From NCBI RefSeq assembly GCF_000801335.2, contig NZ_JSEH01000012.1:113661-177660 (forward strand): a DNA stretch of 64,000 nt, given 5' to 3'. The translations under genes were made by a program, and so were the position numbers. Shown here in pieces: positions 7,623 to 14,631 of this stretch. The notes below the pieces were generated by a model. The model did not search any database. It worked only from the letters and a program-made list of their open reading frames with translations, and was not told where the DNA came from. Position 1 is the stretch's first letter. Every line of letters begins with the position of its first letter. Source of the DNA: Desulfovibrio sp. TomC (GTDB taxonomy: Bacteria > Desulfobacterota > Desulfovibrionia > Desulfovibrionales > Desulfovibrionaceae).

Positions 7623-9068
7623 ATGGACGGCACCATGTCTGCGGCAGCAGGAGGGGATGAAAAATCCCGGGACGCAACAGACCAACCGGCCATAACCAGG
7701 GTCCAGGACCGGCTGTTGCCCGGCTCCAGACACTCCATGCCGTTTCGGCGGCTCACCCTTGACGTGGCCCGCGACGGCCGTGAATCGTTCATGACGCCCT
7801 CGCGGTTGCGGACCCCCTTGCCCAGACGTTCCCTGGAACCCCACACCGGCGATGCCCTGCCCCAACCTCCGTCTCTGGAAGACCTGATCGGCATCGAGCA
7901 CAGCAAGCTCGGGTTTTATCAGGAACTGCGCCAGAAGGTGGAGGAACTCAAGGACGCCCACCAGGAATCGGAATTGCGCCGCCAGGAGATTGCCGCCATC
8001 CTCGACGGCATCACCGACATCATGATGGTGCTCACCAAGGACCTGCGTATTATTTCCGTCAACCACGTCTTTCACGAACTCTTCGACGTGCCCCGCCCCG
8101 AAGGGCAGCACTGCTACAAACTGTTCCGGCAAAGCGCCAAGCCCTGCCCCGAATGCCCGGCCCATCGCTCGTTCCGCTCCAATGCCGTTTGCCGCTGCAT
8201 GGGCACCTTTAAAATCCACGGCGTGGCCCGGCGCTTTGAAATGGTGGCTTCGCCCATCCACAATCCCGACAGCCCGGAATCGCGCATCCTCATCTTCAAG
8301 CGCGATGTGACCATGGAGCACGAATACCAGGCCAACTATTATCAGGCCGAAAAAATGGCCACCATCGGGATGCTGGCCGCCGGCGTGGCCCACGAAATCA
8401 ACAACCCCCTGACGGCGGTGTACGGGCTGGCCGAGGGCATCCGCCGCCGCCTGCCGTCCATCGAGTCGGCCGTTGACGGCGAACTCTACGACGACGTGGC
8501 CGAATACACCGAAACCATCCTCATGGAATGCCGCCGCTGCCGCGACATCGTGCGTTCCATGCTGTCCTTTTCCCGGCCGCACACCCTGGCCTTTTCGCCG
8601 GTCAGCTTAAACGAAGTGGTCGTTGACACGCTCAATATCTTAAAGCGCCGCCTGGACGAATGCGCCGCCGCCGGCCTGCGCCTCACCGTCAACATCCACC
8701 AGGGCCTGCCCACCGTGCCCGGCGACGAGGCCCAGCTCAAGCAGGTCCTGCTCAACTTGCTCGTCAACTCCATGGACGCCGTGGAGGGCGACGGCGAAAT
8801 CACCATCACCACGCATCCGGAAAACGACAACACCGTCAACCTCTCGGTGGAAGACACCGGACGCGGGATCCCGCCGGAGAATATGGACAAGCTTTTCAAC
8901 CCCTTTTTCACGACCAAGCCCGTGGGCAAGGGTCTGGGCATCGGCCTTTCCACCTGCTACAGCATCGTGCGCGAACACCACGGGGTCATCGAAGTGGCCA
9001 GCGAAGTCGGCATTGGCACGCACTTTACCGTGAAACTCCCCCTGGATAGCGGGCATCCCAGTGAATAG
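7623..9068 (+). CDS. PAS sensor histidine kinase (NtrB type)
   Basis: Sensor kinase without visible membrane segments, so probably cytoplasmic. A PAS domain spans about residues 110-240 and contains the cysteine pattern HCYKLFRQSAKPCPECP, frequent in PAS domains of sulfate reducers and possibly a metal or redox site. Then come the H-box AAGVAHEINNPLTAVYG (about 253-269, phospho-accepting His), N-box LLNLLVNSMDAVEG and G-boxes DTGRGIPPENM and GLGIGLSTCYSI. The start is uncertain: Met codons at 7623, 7635 and 7791 share the frame and none has a good ribosome site; similarity only begins around 7860. The stop overlaps the regulator gene by 8 nt, making a kinase-regulator pair. Confidence 0.88.
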   Translation: MDGTMSAAAGGDEKSRDATDQPAITRVQDRLLPGSRHSMPFRRLTLDVARDGRESFMTPSRLRTPLPRRSLEPHTGDALPQPPSLEDLIGIEHSKLGFYQELRQKVEELKDAHQESELRRQEIAAILDGITDIMMVLTKDLRIISVNHVFHELFDVPRPEGQHCYKLFRQSAKPCPECPAHRSFRSNAVCRCMGTFKIHGVARRFEMVASPIHNPDSPESRILIFKRDVTMEHEYQANYYQAEKMATIGMLAAGVAHEINNPLTAVYGLAEGIRRRLPSIESAVDGELYDDVAEYTETILMECRRCRDIVRSMLSFSRPHTLAFSPVSLNEVVVDTLNILKRRLDECAAAGLRLTVNIHQGLPTVPGDEAQLKQVLLNLLVNSMDAVEGDGEITITTHPENDNTVNLSVEDTGRGIPPENMDKLFNPFFTTKPVGKGLGIGLSTCYSIVREHHGVIEVASEVGIGTHFTVKLPLDSGHPSE

Positions 9069-10392
9069 TTCTTATTGTGTCCTTGTGGTCGACGACGAAC
9101 CGTCCATCGGCAAGCTCCTGCTCAAGGAACTGACCACCCCGGCCCGGGCCGTCCATGTGGCGGCCTCGGCCCGGGAGGCCAAGGAATTGCTGGCTAAAAA
9201 CGAATACGAGGTGGCTGTCCTGGACATCCGCCTGCCCGATGCCAACGGCCTGGAGCTCATGGTCGAACTGCGCCAGCGACAGGAAGATTTGGAAACCATC
9301 CTCATCACCGGGCACGGGGCCATCGACACCGCGGTCGAGGCCATGAAACTCGGGGCCTTTGACTACGTGACCAAGCCCTTTAATCTGGCCGAACTGGAAT
9401 TGCTGATCGAACGCGCCTACCAGCGCACCTATCTGCGCCGGGAAAACCGCCGCCTGCGCCATTTCCAGGGCCAGACCCCGCCGGTGCAGCTGGTCGGCAA
9501 TTCTCCGGCCATCAAGCAGGTGCGCTACCTCATCGAAAAAGTCGCCCCGACCGAAGTGCCGGTCCTCATTACCGGCGAATCCGGAGCTGGCAAGGAAGTG
9601 GCCGCCCACCTGATCCAGACCCTGTCCAAACGGGCGGACAAACCGTTTTTTATCAAGAACTGCGCCACCCTCCAAAAAGAACTGGCCCGCAGCGAGCTCT
9701 TTGGGCATCTGCGCGGTTCCTTTACCGGCGCAGTGGAGAACAGCGAAGGTTTCATGGCCTTTGCCAACAAGGGAACGCTGTTTCTTGACGAAATCGGCGA
9801 ACTGCCCATCGAGGTCCAGGCGGCCCTGCTCCGGGTGCTCGAAAACAAGACCTACCGCCGGGTGGGGGAAAAAGAAGAGCGCCGGGTGGATATCCGGCTG
9901 GTCTTTGCCACCAACCGCGAGCTGGTCAAGGAAGTGGCCGAGGGCCGCTTTCACGAGGCGCTTTTCCACCGCATCAACGTCTTTAATATCGAGATGCCGT
10001 CGCTGCGGGAACGCCGCGAGGACATCCCGCTGTTGGTGGAATTTTTCCTGTCGCGCCTCACCGCCGGACAGGCCCCGTTTCGCATTTCCGACCGGGCCAT
10101 GAAATGCCTGACCGGCTATGACTGGCCGGGCAATGTGCGCGAACTGCGAAACGTCATGGAACGCTCCATCATCCTGTCGGAAAACAGCCTCATTACCGAA
10201 CATGCCCTGCCGCGCGAATTCCTGGAACCGGCCCGGGCCGAGGAAGAAATCCTGACCCTGGAGGCCAAGGAGCAGGAGCACATCACCAAGGTCCTCAATT
10301 TCTACGACAACAACCGCTCCCTGGCGGCCGAGGCCCTTGGCATCTGTCGCAAGACGCTCTACCGCAAAATCCGCCAGTACAATCTCTTTTAG
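9061..10392 (+). CDS. Sigma-54-dependent response regulator (NtrC family)
   Basis: 443 residues starting at GTG 9061, inside the end of the kinase gene. Domains: receiver (acidic pair VVDDEP, phospho-Asp in VLDIRLP near residue 53), AAA+ sigma-54 interaction domain (Walker A GESGAGKE near 176; LFLDEIGELP Walker B), and a C-terminal Fis-type helix-turn-helix (NRSLAAEALGICRKTLYRKI). The sigma-54 contact loop reads GSFTGA, not the canonical GAFTGA. Phosphorylated by the overlapping kinase, it would activate promoters of RpoN holoenzyme; targets are not evident here. Confidence 0.93.
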   Translation: MNSSYCVLVVDDEPSIGKLLLKELTTPARAVHVAASAREAKELLAKNEYEVAVLDIRLPDANGLELMVELRQRQEDLETILITGHGAIDTAVEAMKLGAFDYVTKPFNLAELELLIERAYQRTYLRRENRRLRHFQGQTPPVQLVGNSPAIKQVRYLIEKVAPTEVPVLITGESGAGKEVAAHLIQTLSKRADKPFFIKNCATLQKELARSELFGHLRGSFTGAVENSEGFMAFANKGTLFLDEIGELPIEVQAALLRVLENKTYRRVGEKEERRVDIRLVFATNRELVKEVAEGRFHEALFHRINVFNIEMPSLRERREDIPLLVEFFLSRLTAGQAPFRISDRAMKCLTGYDWPGNVRELRNVMERSIILSENSLITEHALPREFLEPARAEEEILTLEAKEQEHITKVLNFYDNNRSLAAEALGICRKTLYRKIRQYNLF

Positions 10393-10525
10393 GGCGTTGC
10401 CGGCGACGCCCCTCTGGCGCGACAGCGACAAATACTCTAGCTTCAAGCCGTCGTGACCGGCTTTTGCCGGCTCTGGCCCGTCCTGGCCCAACAGCCGACG
10501 GAAACCCTTGCCCTGTGGAGAAGCC

Positions 10526-10855
10526 ATGCCTTGTCTGCTTCGCACTTTTGTCTGCACCGCCGTCCTGGCCCTGGCCCTGGCCGGCCCGGCCCTGGCCAAG
10601 AAACAACAGCAGCCCCAGAACATCGATTTCGGCGCCGTCACCTGCAAGGAATTCGTCATGGAAATTGCCGACGCCGATGAAGACTCCGCCGGCATCATCC
10701 TCATGTGGCTGGACGGCTACTTAAGCGGCGTCTCCGGCGACACCAAACTCAACTGGAAAACCCTGGAAACCTTCTCCGGCGCGCTCATGGAAGCCTGCGC
10801 CAAGAAACCGGGCCAAAAGGTACTCGACGTGGCCAGGGAAGTCGGCATCAACTAG
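10526..10855 (+). CDS. HdeA/HdeB-family periplasmic protein
   Basis: 109 residues with a clear signal peptide (MPCLLRTFVCTAVLALALAG, cleavage expected after PALA near residue 24). The mature part has the HdeA-type layout: a first cysteine in VTCKEFVMEIAD, a helical segment with IILMWLDGYLSG, and a second cysteine in ALMEACAKKPG, suggesting one disulfide as in acid-stress chaperones of enterics. GGAG lies 6 nt before the ATG. A TTG codon 18 nt upstream also opens the frame but has no ribosome site. Family assignment is by pattern; an acid-chaperone role in this organism is inference. Confidence 0.75.
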   Translation: MPCLLRTFVCTAVLALALAGPALAKKQQQPQNIDFGAVTCKEFVMEIADADEDSAGIILMWLDGYLSGVSGDTKLNWKTLETFSGALMEACAKKPGQKVLDVAREVGIN

Positions 10856-11056
10856 CGGTCGTCCATGGCGTCAGGCCGGCCTGTTCGCCATGATGTCCTG
10901 GAGATACTGCGTGCGCTCCCACTCCGTATGGCCTTTGCCCCAGGCCCGGCCCCGGGGCGCATCGCCCGCTCCTGACGCCGCCGTCCCCGCCGCCGTTTTG
11001 ACTCCGGGGGCGGGCCTGTCCGGCCCCACGACGCCCCCGGCCCGGGAGACCTGCCC

Positions 11057-12280
11057 GTGAACGCCCCGGCTTCCCTGCTGCGCCGCCTTTTGGCCTCCAC
11101 CCTGGCCACGGCCACCGCCCTGGTGGCGGTCATGTTGCTGCTGGCCACACTGGGTTTTTATTATTTCGAGCTGCGCCACGACCCCAGCCGGACGCTTTTT
11201 GACGCCCTGTGGTGGGCCATGGTCACCCTGTCCACCGTCGGCTACGGGGATATCGTGCCGGTCACCGTGCCGGGGCGCATCATCGGCATGGGCATGATGG
11301 GCGCAGGCATCGGCATCATGGCTGCCTTGACCGGCAATCTGGCCTCGGCGCTCATCGAGCGCCGCAACCGCAAACGCCAGGGGTTAGCGCCTGTGAAAAC
11401 CTCCGGACACTGCCTCGTCCTTGGCTACAACAGCCACGCCGCCGGGCTCATCAAGGCCCTGGCCGCCGCCGCCCCGCCCACCCGGGGGCCGGTGGTGGTC
11501 CTCGTGGCCCCGATCACCCCCGAAGCCTTTGCCGAGGCCGCGGCCGACATCGGTCTGGAAAACCGGCTGGAATTTTGCCGCGGCAACCCGGCCCAGGAAG
11601 GCGTTTTGGGCCGGGCCTCGCCGGCGACGGCCCGAGCGGCCTACATCCTGTCCCAGGATGGCTTGGCCCCGGAAGAGGCCGATCAGCAGACCCTGCTCGC
11701 CGCCCTGACCTTTCGCGGGCTGGCCCCCAAGGTCCAGCTCTACGCCGAGGCGCTGCTTGAGACCAACCGCCAGCATCTGGCCCGGGCCGGGGTGGATGTA
11801 ACCCTTATTCGCGGCGATCTGACCGAACGGGCCCTTGGCACGATGGGGGAACACCCGGCCCTGTGGCATTTCATGGAACGCCTCCTCGGCACGCCCGGGC
11901 ATCGGGCCATGCAGGCCAGGGCGCTGTCCCATGACGAGCGCGGCCTGCGCTGGTCCCAGGTGGTGGCCCGGTCCATGGCCGACGGCCGCCGCCTGCCTGT
12001 GGCCGTCTTTCGCATCAAACGCGACATCACCATCAAGGAACTCCTCGATGCCGACACGGCCCTTGACCAGTTCATCCTGGAGCTGTTCGCCGCCTACGGC
12101 CAGGAAGGACGCATCGGCAACCAGGGGCCGGTGGTGCTGGTCAATCCGGGCGACGAGGTGGATTTAAGCGCTTTTGACGGCTGTATCGTCCTTGGCGGCG
12201 AGACCGCTGCGGCCAAGGACCATCGGGGCAAACCGGCCGGGACCAGCCCGAGCGACGACGCCGGTGGAGGCGCGCCATGA
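11057..12280 (+). CDS. K+ channel with RCK/TrkA-N domain
   Basis: 407-residue two-transmembrane potassium channel. TM1 is about residues 14-37, then the pore helix and selectivity filter TLSTVGYGD (about 60-68), TM2 (GMGMMGAGIGIMAALTGNLA) and a cytoplasmic regulator-of-K-conductance domain starting HCLVLGYNSHAAGLIKAL near 116. A further domain of about 90 residues follows to the C-terminus. The start is GTG 11057. The last four bases form ATGA with the next gene, which encodes a cyclic-nucleotide-binding protein, so the two are translationally coupled. Resembles MthK-type channels; the gating ligand is unknown. Confidence 0.92.
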   Translation: MNAPASLLRRLLASTLATATALVAVMLLLATLGFYYFELRHDPSRTLFDALWWAMVTLSTVGYGDIVPVTVPGRIIGMGMMGAGIGIMAALTGNLASALIERRNRKRQGLAPVKTSGHCLVLGYNSHAAGLIKALAAAAPPTRGPVVVLVAPITPEAFAEAAADIGLENRLEFCRGNPAQEGVLGRASPATARAAYILSQDGLAPEEADQQTLLAALTFRGLAPKVQLYAEALLETNRQHLARAGVDVTLIRGDLTERALGTMGEHPALWHFMERLLGTPGHRAMQARALSHDERGLRWSQVVARSMADGRRLPVAVFRIKRDITIKELLDADTALDQFILELFAAYGQEGRIGNQGPVVLVNPGDEVDLSAFDGCIVLGGETAAAKDHRGKPAGTSPSDDAGGGAP

Positions 12281-12804
12281 ACAAGGATTCCTGGACCCGG
12301 GCGGAACTCTTTGCCGGCCTGTCCCAGGAGGAACTGGCCCTGATCGGCCCGGCCTTTACGTCGGTTGGCCTGCCCGCCGGCACGGCCGTCATTGCCGAGG
12401 GCCAGCCGGGAGACGACATGTTTTTGCTGGTGGCCGGCCGGGTGCGGGTCAGCAAATCCATGATGCTCAAGGGCATTGCCGCCCCCGGCCTGGACGCCGA
12501 GCGTACCGAGAAGACCCTGGTGGAGCTGGGCGACGCCCAAAGCCCGTTTTTCGGCGAGATGGCGCTCCTGGACCGGGACATCCGCTCGGCCACGGTCACC
12601 TGCCTGACCGACTGCCGGTTTCTGCGCATCGACCGCGACCGTTTTTTCACCTTCGTGGCCGAAAACCCGGTCATCGGGGTCAAGCTGCTGACCGTGCTGG
12701 CCAGACGGCTGGCTGGCGTTGTGCGCAAAAACAATGTGGAGCTGGTCAAGCTGACCACGGCCCTGGCCCTGGTCTTAAGCCGCCGGGGCATGGAGCGCAA
12801 ATAG
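12277..12804 (+). CDS. Cyclic nucleotide-binding domain protein
   Basis: 175-residue soluble protein that is essentially one cNMP-binding fold: GLSQEELALIGPAF, the beta-roll GTAVIAEGQPGDDMFLLVAG, and a phosphate-binding cassette FFGEMALLDRDIRSATV, which keeps the E and R expected to contact the ribose-phosphate. No helix-turn-helix follows, so this is not a CRP-type regulator. An ATGA overlap with the K+ channel gene suggests a stoichiometric partner that could confer nucleotide control on the channel in trans. Confidence 0.88.
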   Translation: MNKDSWTRAELFAGLSQEELALIGPAFTSVGLPAGTAVIAEGQPGDDMFLLVAGRVRVSKSMMLKGIAAPGLDAERTEKTLVELGDAQSPFFGEMALLDRDIRSATVTCLTDCRFLRIDRDRFFTFVAENPVIGVKLLTVLARRLAGVVRKNNVELVKLTTALALVLSRRGMERK

Positions 12805-12816
12805 GCGGGGATGGAT

Positions 12817-12858
12817 GCCTCCGGCGGCCGGGAGGGGGTAACCCCCTCCCGGACCCTC
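12817..12858 (+). repeat. Palindromic element, type 1, copy 2
   Basis: Head GCCTCCGGCGGCC starts 12 nt after the stop codon of the cNMP-binding gene. The palindrome here is CCGGGAGGGGGT and its exact complement around a single A (12828-12852), different from other copies (GATGAT centre) yet perfectly self-complementary. It is followed by GGACCCT and then by a long hairpin. Confidence 0.88.
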
Positions 12859-12865
12859 CCTGCCT

Positions 12866-12914
12866 GGGGAGCGCTTTTGTCCTCGGGCGTGGCCCGAGGA
12901 CAAAAGCGCTCCCC
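12866..12914. repeat. Long perfect hairpin, 23-bp stem, 3-nt loop
   Basis: Left arm 12866-12888 begins GGGGAGCGCTTTTG; right arm 12892-12914 is its exact reverse complement; loop is GTG. No T-run follows, so it is not a standard intrinsic terminator. Short CCTG and CAGG feet flank the arms. It sits just after a type 1 element, as do the hairpins at 27294 and 63941, but the arm sequences are unrelated between them. Confidence 0.9.
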
Positions 12915-12961
12915 AAACAGGAAGGATACGGGGAAGGAAATACCGTGGACCGCAGACAAGG

Positions 12962-13003
12962 TGGGGTTTCCAAAGGGGCTCAGCCCCTTTGGCCGCCGGA
13001 GGC
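12962..13003 (-). repeat. Palindromic element, type 2
   Basis: Read on the minus strand it has the same GCCTCCGGCGGCC head (ends 13003, 23 nt after the stop of the minus-strand gene at 13027), followed by a perfect palindrome of different sequence, CCAAAGGGGCT and its complement around one base (12970-12992). Together with 12817-12914 it makes an inverted pair between two convergent genes. Confidence 0.85.
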
Positions 13004-13026
13004 CTCTTCTGCCTTCTGCCTTCTGC

Positions 13027-14292
13027 TCAGGCCAGCAGGCGCAGCAGCAGGCCGTCGAGGCGCTCGGCCAACTGGCCGCAGAGCCCGCCGCCGCCCGGGG
13101 ACGCGCCAAACAGTTCGCGGCGCTCGGCCGCCAGATTCGGCTCGATCCCGACCCGGCGCTCCACCAGCGACAGGGTGATTTCCAGGCGCTGGGCCGGGAA
13201 AAACGTCTCCAGCCGGCGGGCGAAACCATCGGCTAGGCGGGCGAACTCCGGTCCGGCCTGGCGCCAGTAGTCCAGGGCCGCCTCGGTGGGGGGGAGCGCT
13301 GCCGCGCCGGCCAGCATGGCGGCCAGATTGGACAGGGAAAAACCGGGCATGCCCGGCCGCCAGCCCAGCAGCCAGGCATTGCGCTGGAGCAGAAGCCGTG
13401 AATCGATGCCGGCGCTGATGACCGATTCCAGGTCGCGGCGCACTGCCCCGAGATGCGGATCGGCAAAACGCTCGGGCTCCCCGGCCGGGTCCCAGGCCGG
13501 GACCGCCTCCCCGGCAATCTCGGCTTCAGGGGCAAACAGGCGCAGCAGATGGGCCAGCCAGGCATTGGCCCGGGGGGAATCCGGCGTCTCCAGGTGGGCA
13601 TGCGACAGGACGTAGCGTCCCCGGCCGAAAGCGCCGGCAATGACGCAGGCCCCGCCGTCCAGGAACTCCGGAGTAAGCGTCAGCCCGAAACGCTCCTGGC
13701 AGGCCCCGAGCAAGCCCTGCGGCATGGCCCCCAGGGCAATGTCGGCCAGCATCAGATCGGCCCCGGCCCCGGCATAGGCCGCCACCACCGAGACCGCGTC
13801 CCCAGCCGCCCTCTGCTCCCCTGGCGGCGGCACGAACCCCGCCGGCCACCACACCGGGACTTCGACCTCGCGGGGCGCAGCCGCCGGGAAAAACGGCGTC
13901 TCTTCGGCCACCGCCAGCCGGACATGACCGCTGACCAGATGCTCCAGGCGGTCGGCAAAGGGCCGGCGCGTCCAGGAGCAAAGGGCCAGGCCCTCGGGAT
14001 GGGTGAGCGCCAGGCCGCAGCCGCCGCACACCCCGAAATAGGTCCCGCCGTCGGCCACATAGCCACGGATGGCGGCCACGCCGGCCGGCCCCAGGGCGGC
14101 AAACTTGCGCCGGGCAAAGCCGCCGGGGACGAGCAAGGCCCGGGGCGGATCGCCGGCCAGCGCCCCCCCGGCCACGGCCGCACAGGTCACCGGGGCAAAG
14201 TCCACGCCCAAGGCGGCCAGCCCCCGGCACAGAAGCAGCCCCCACAAATGGGAATGGTCCCACAACACGGCAAACGGCGCAGCCATGGCCAT
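13027..14292 (-). CDS. BPL_N-domain (GATase-like) protein
   Basis: 421 residues. The N-terminal half (residues 1-240) matches the class I glutamine-amidotransferase-like fold found at the N-terminus of eukaryotic biotin-protein ligase and in stand-alone bacterial proteins: ALLVPGGFARRKFAALG, then YFGVCGGCGLAL with the nucleophile-elbow cysteine, and ETPDSPRANAWL. The C-terminal half has no recognisable domain. No biotin-ligase catalytic domain is present, so biotinylation should not be assumed. Two in-frame Met codons lie at the start (14292 and 14286); an AGGAA stands better spaced for the second. No operon partner; palindromic elements lie on both sides. Confidence 0.7.
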   Translation of the reverse strand: MAMAAPFAVLWDHSHLWGLLLCRGLAALGVDFAPVTCAAVAGGALAGDPPRALLVPGGFARRKFAALGPAGVAAIRGYVADGGTYFGVCGGCGLALTHPEGLALCSWTRRPFADRLEHLVSGHVRLAVAEETPFFPAAAPREVEVPVWWPAGFVPPPGEQRAAGDAVSVVAAYAGAGADLMLADIALGAMPQGLLGACQERFGLTLTPEFLDGGACVIAGAFGRGRYVLSHAHLETPDSPRANAWLAHLLRLFAPEAEIAGEAVPAWDPAGEPERFADPHLGAVRRDLESVISAGIDSRLLLQRNAWLLGWRPGMPGFSLSNLAAMLAGAAALPPTEAALDYWRQAGPEFARLADGFARRLETFFPAQRLEITLSLVERRVGIEPNLAAERRELFGASPGGGGLCGQLAERLDGLLLRLLA

Positions 14293-14631
14293 TTCCTACA
14301 GGCACAGCCGCCGCCCGGCAAGAAGCGCCTTGAATTCCAGGCGGCGGCGTTTTACTTGCGCCATTGAAAAGCGGAGAGGCCCGGCAGCCGGGGAGAAAGA
14401 CAAAAGACGCCTCCGGCGGCCGGGGGGATGATCCCCCCGGACCCCTGCGCCTGGTGAAATTTTTCAAGGGTTTTTGGGGGCTGTCCGGCAAGTCGGTCGG
14501 TTGCGGACCTGGAAAAGCCGTCGGCCCTGACAAGGGAAAACGACTGTTCGGCTGTCAGGAGAAGCCCGGATTGGGACTGGCTTCGCTCCATCCATTGCAG
14601 AGCAGGCGGCCAATGCCTGCCGAGGTGCCCC
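14293..14631. other. Intergenic region with one palindromic element
   Basis: About 340 bases between the divergent BPL_N and CheB-CheR genes. It holds a type 1 element (14409-14448) followed by a T-rich block (AAATTTTTCAAGGGTTTTTG, about 14456-14475). No gene, clear promoter or RNA was recognised. The small frames across it end inside the repeat. Confidence 0.6.
14409..14448 (+). repeat. Palindromic element, type 1, copy 3
   Basis: Head GCCTCCGGCGGCC then GGGGGG-ATGAT-CCCCCC and GGACCCCTGC. This is one of the two copies not placed just after a stop codon: it lies between divergent genes. A T-rich tail (TTTTTCAAGGGTTTTTGGGG) follows, resembling those at 27447 and 53818. Confidence 0.85.

Noticed and set aside
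9025..10704. 559-codon minus-strand frame opposite the sigma-54 regulator
   Set aside because: Antisense shadow; the plus-strand gene has all AAA+ and HTH motifs.
12866..12914. Reading the long hairpin as an ordinary intrinsic terminator
   Set aside because: No T-run on either strand and a stem far longer than normal; treated as part of a repeat family.
13027..14292. Annotation of the BPL_N protein as biotin-protein ligase
   Set aside because: Only the GATase-like N-terminal domain is present; the biotin-ligase catalytic domain is missing.
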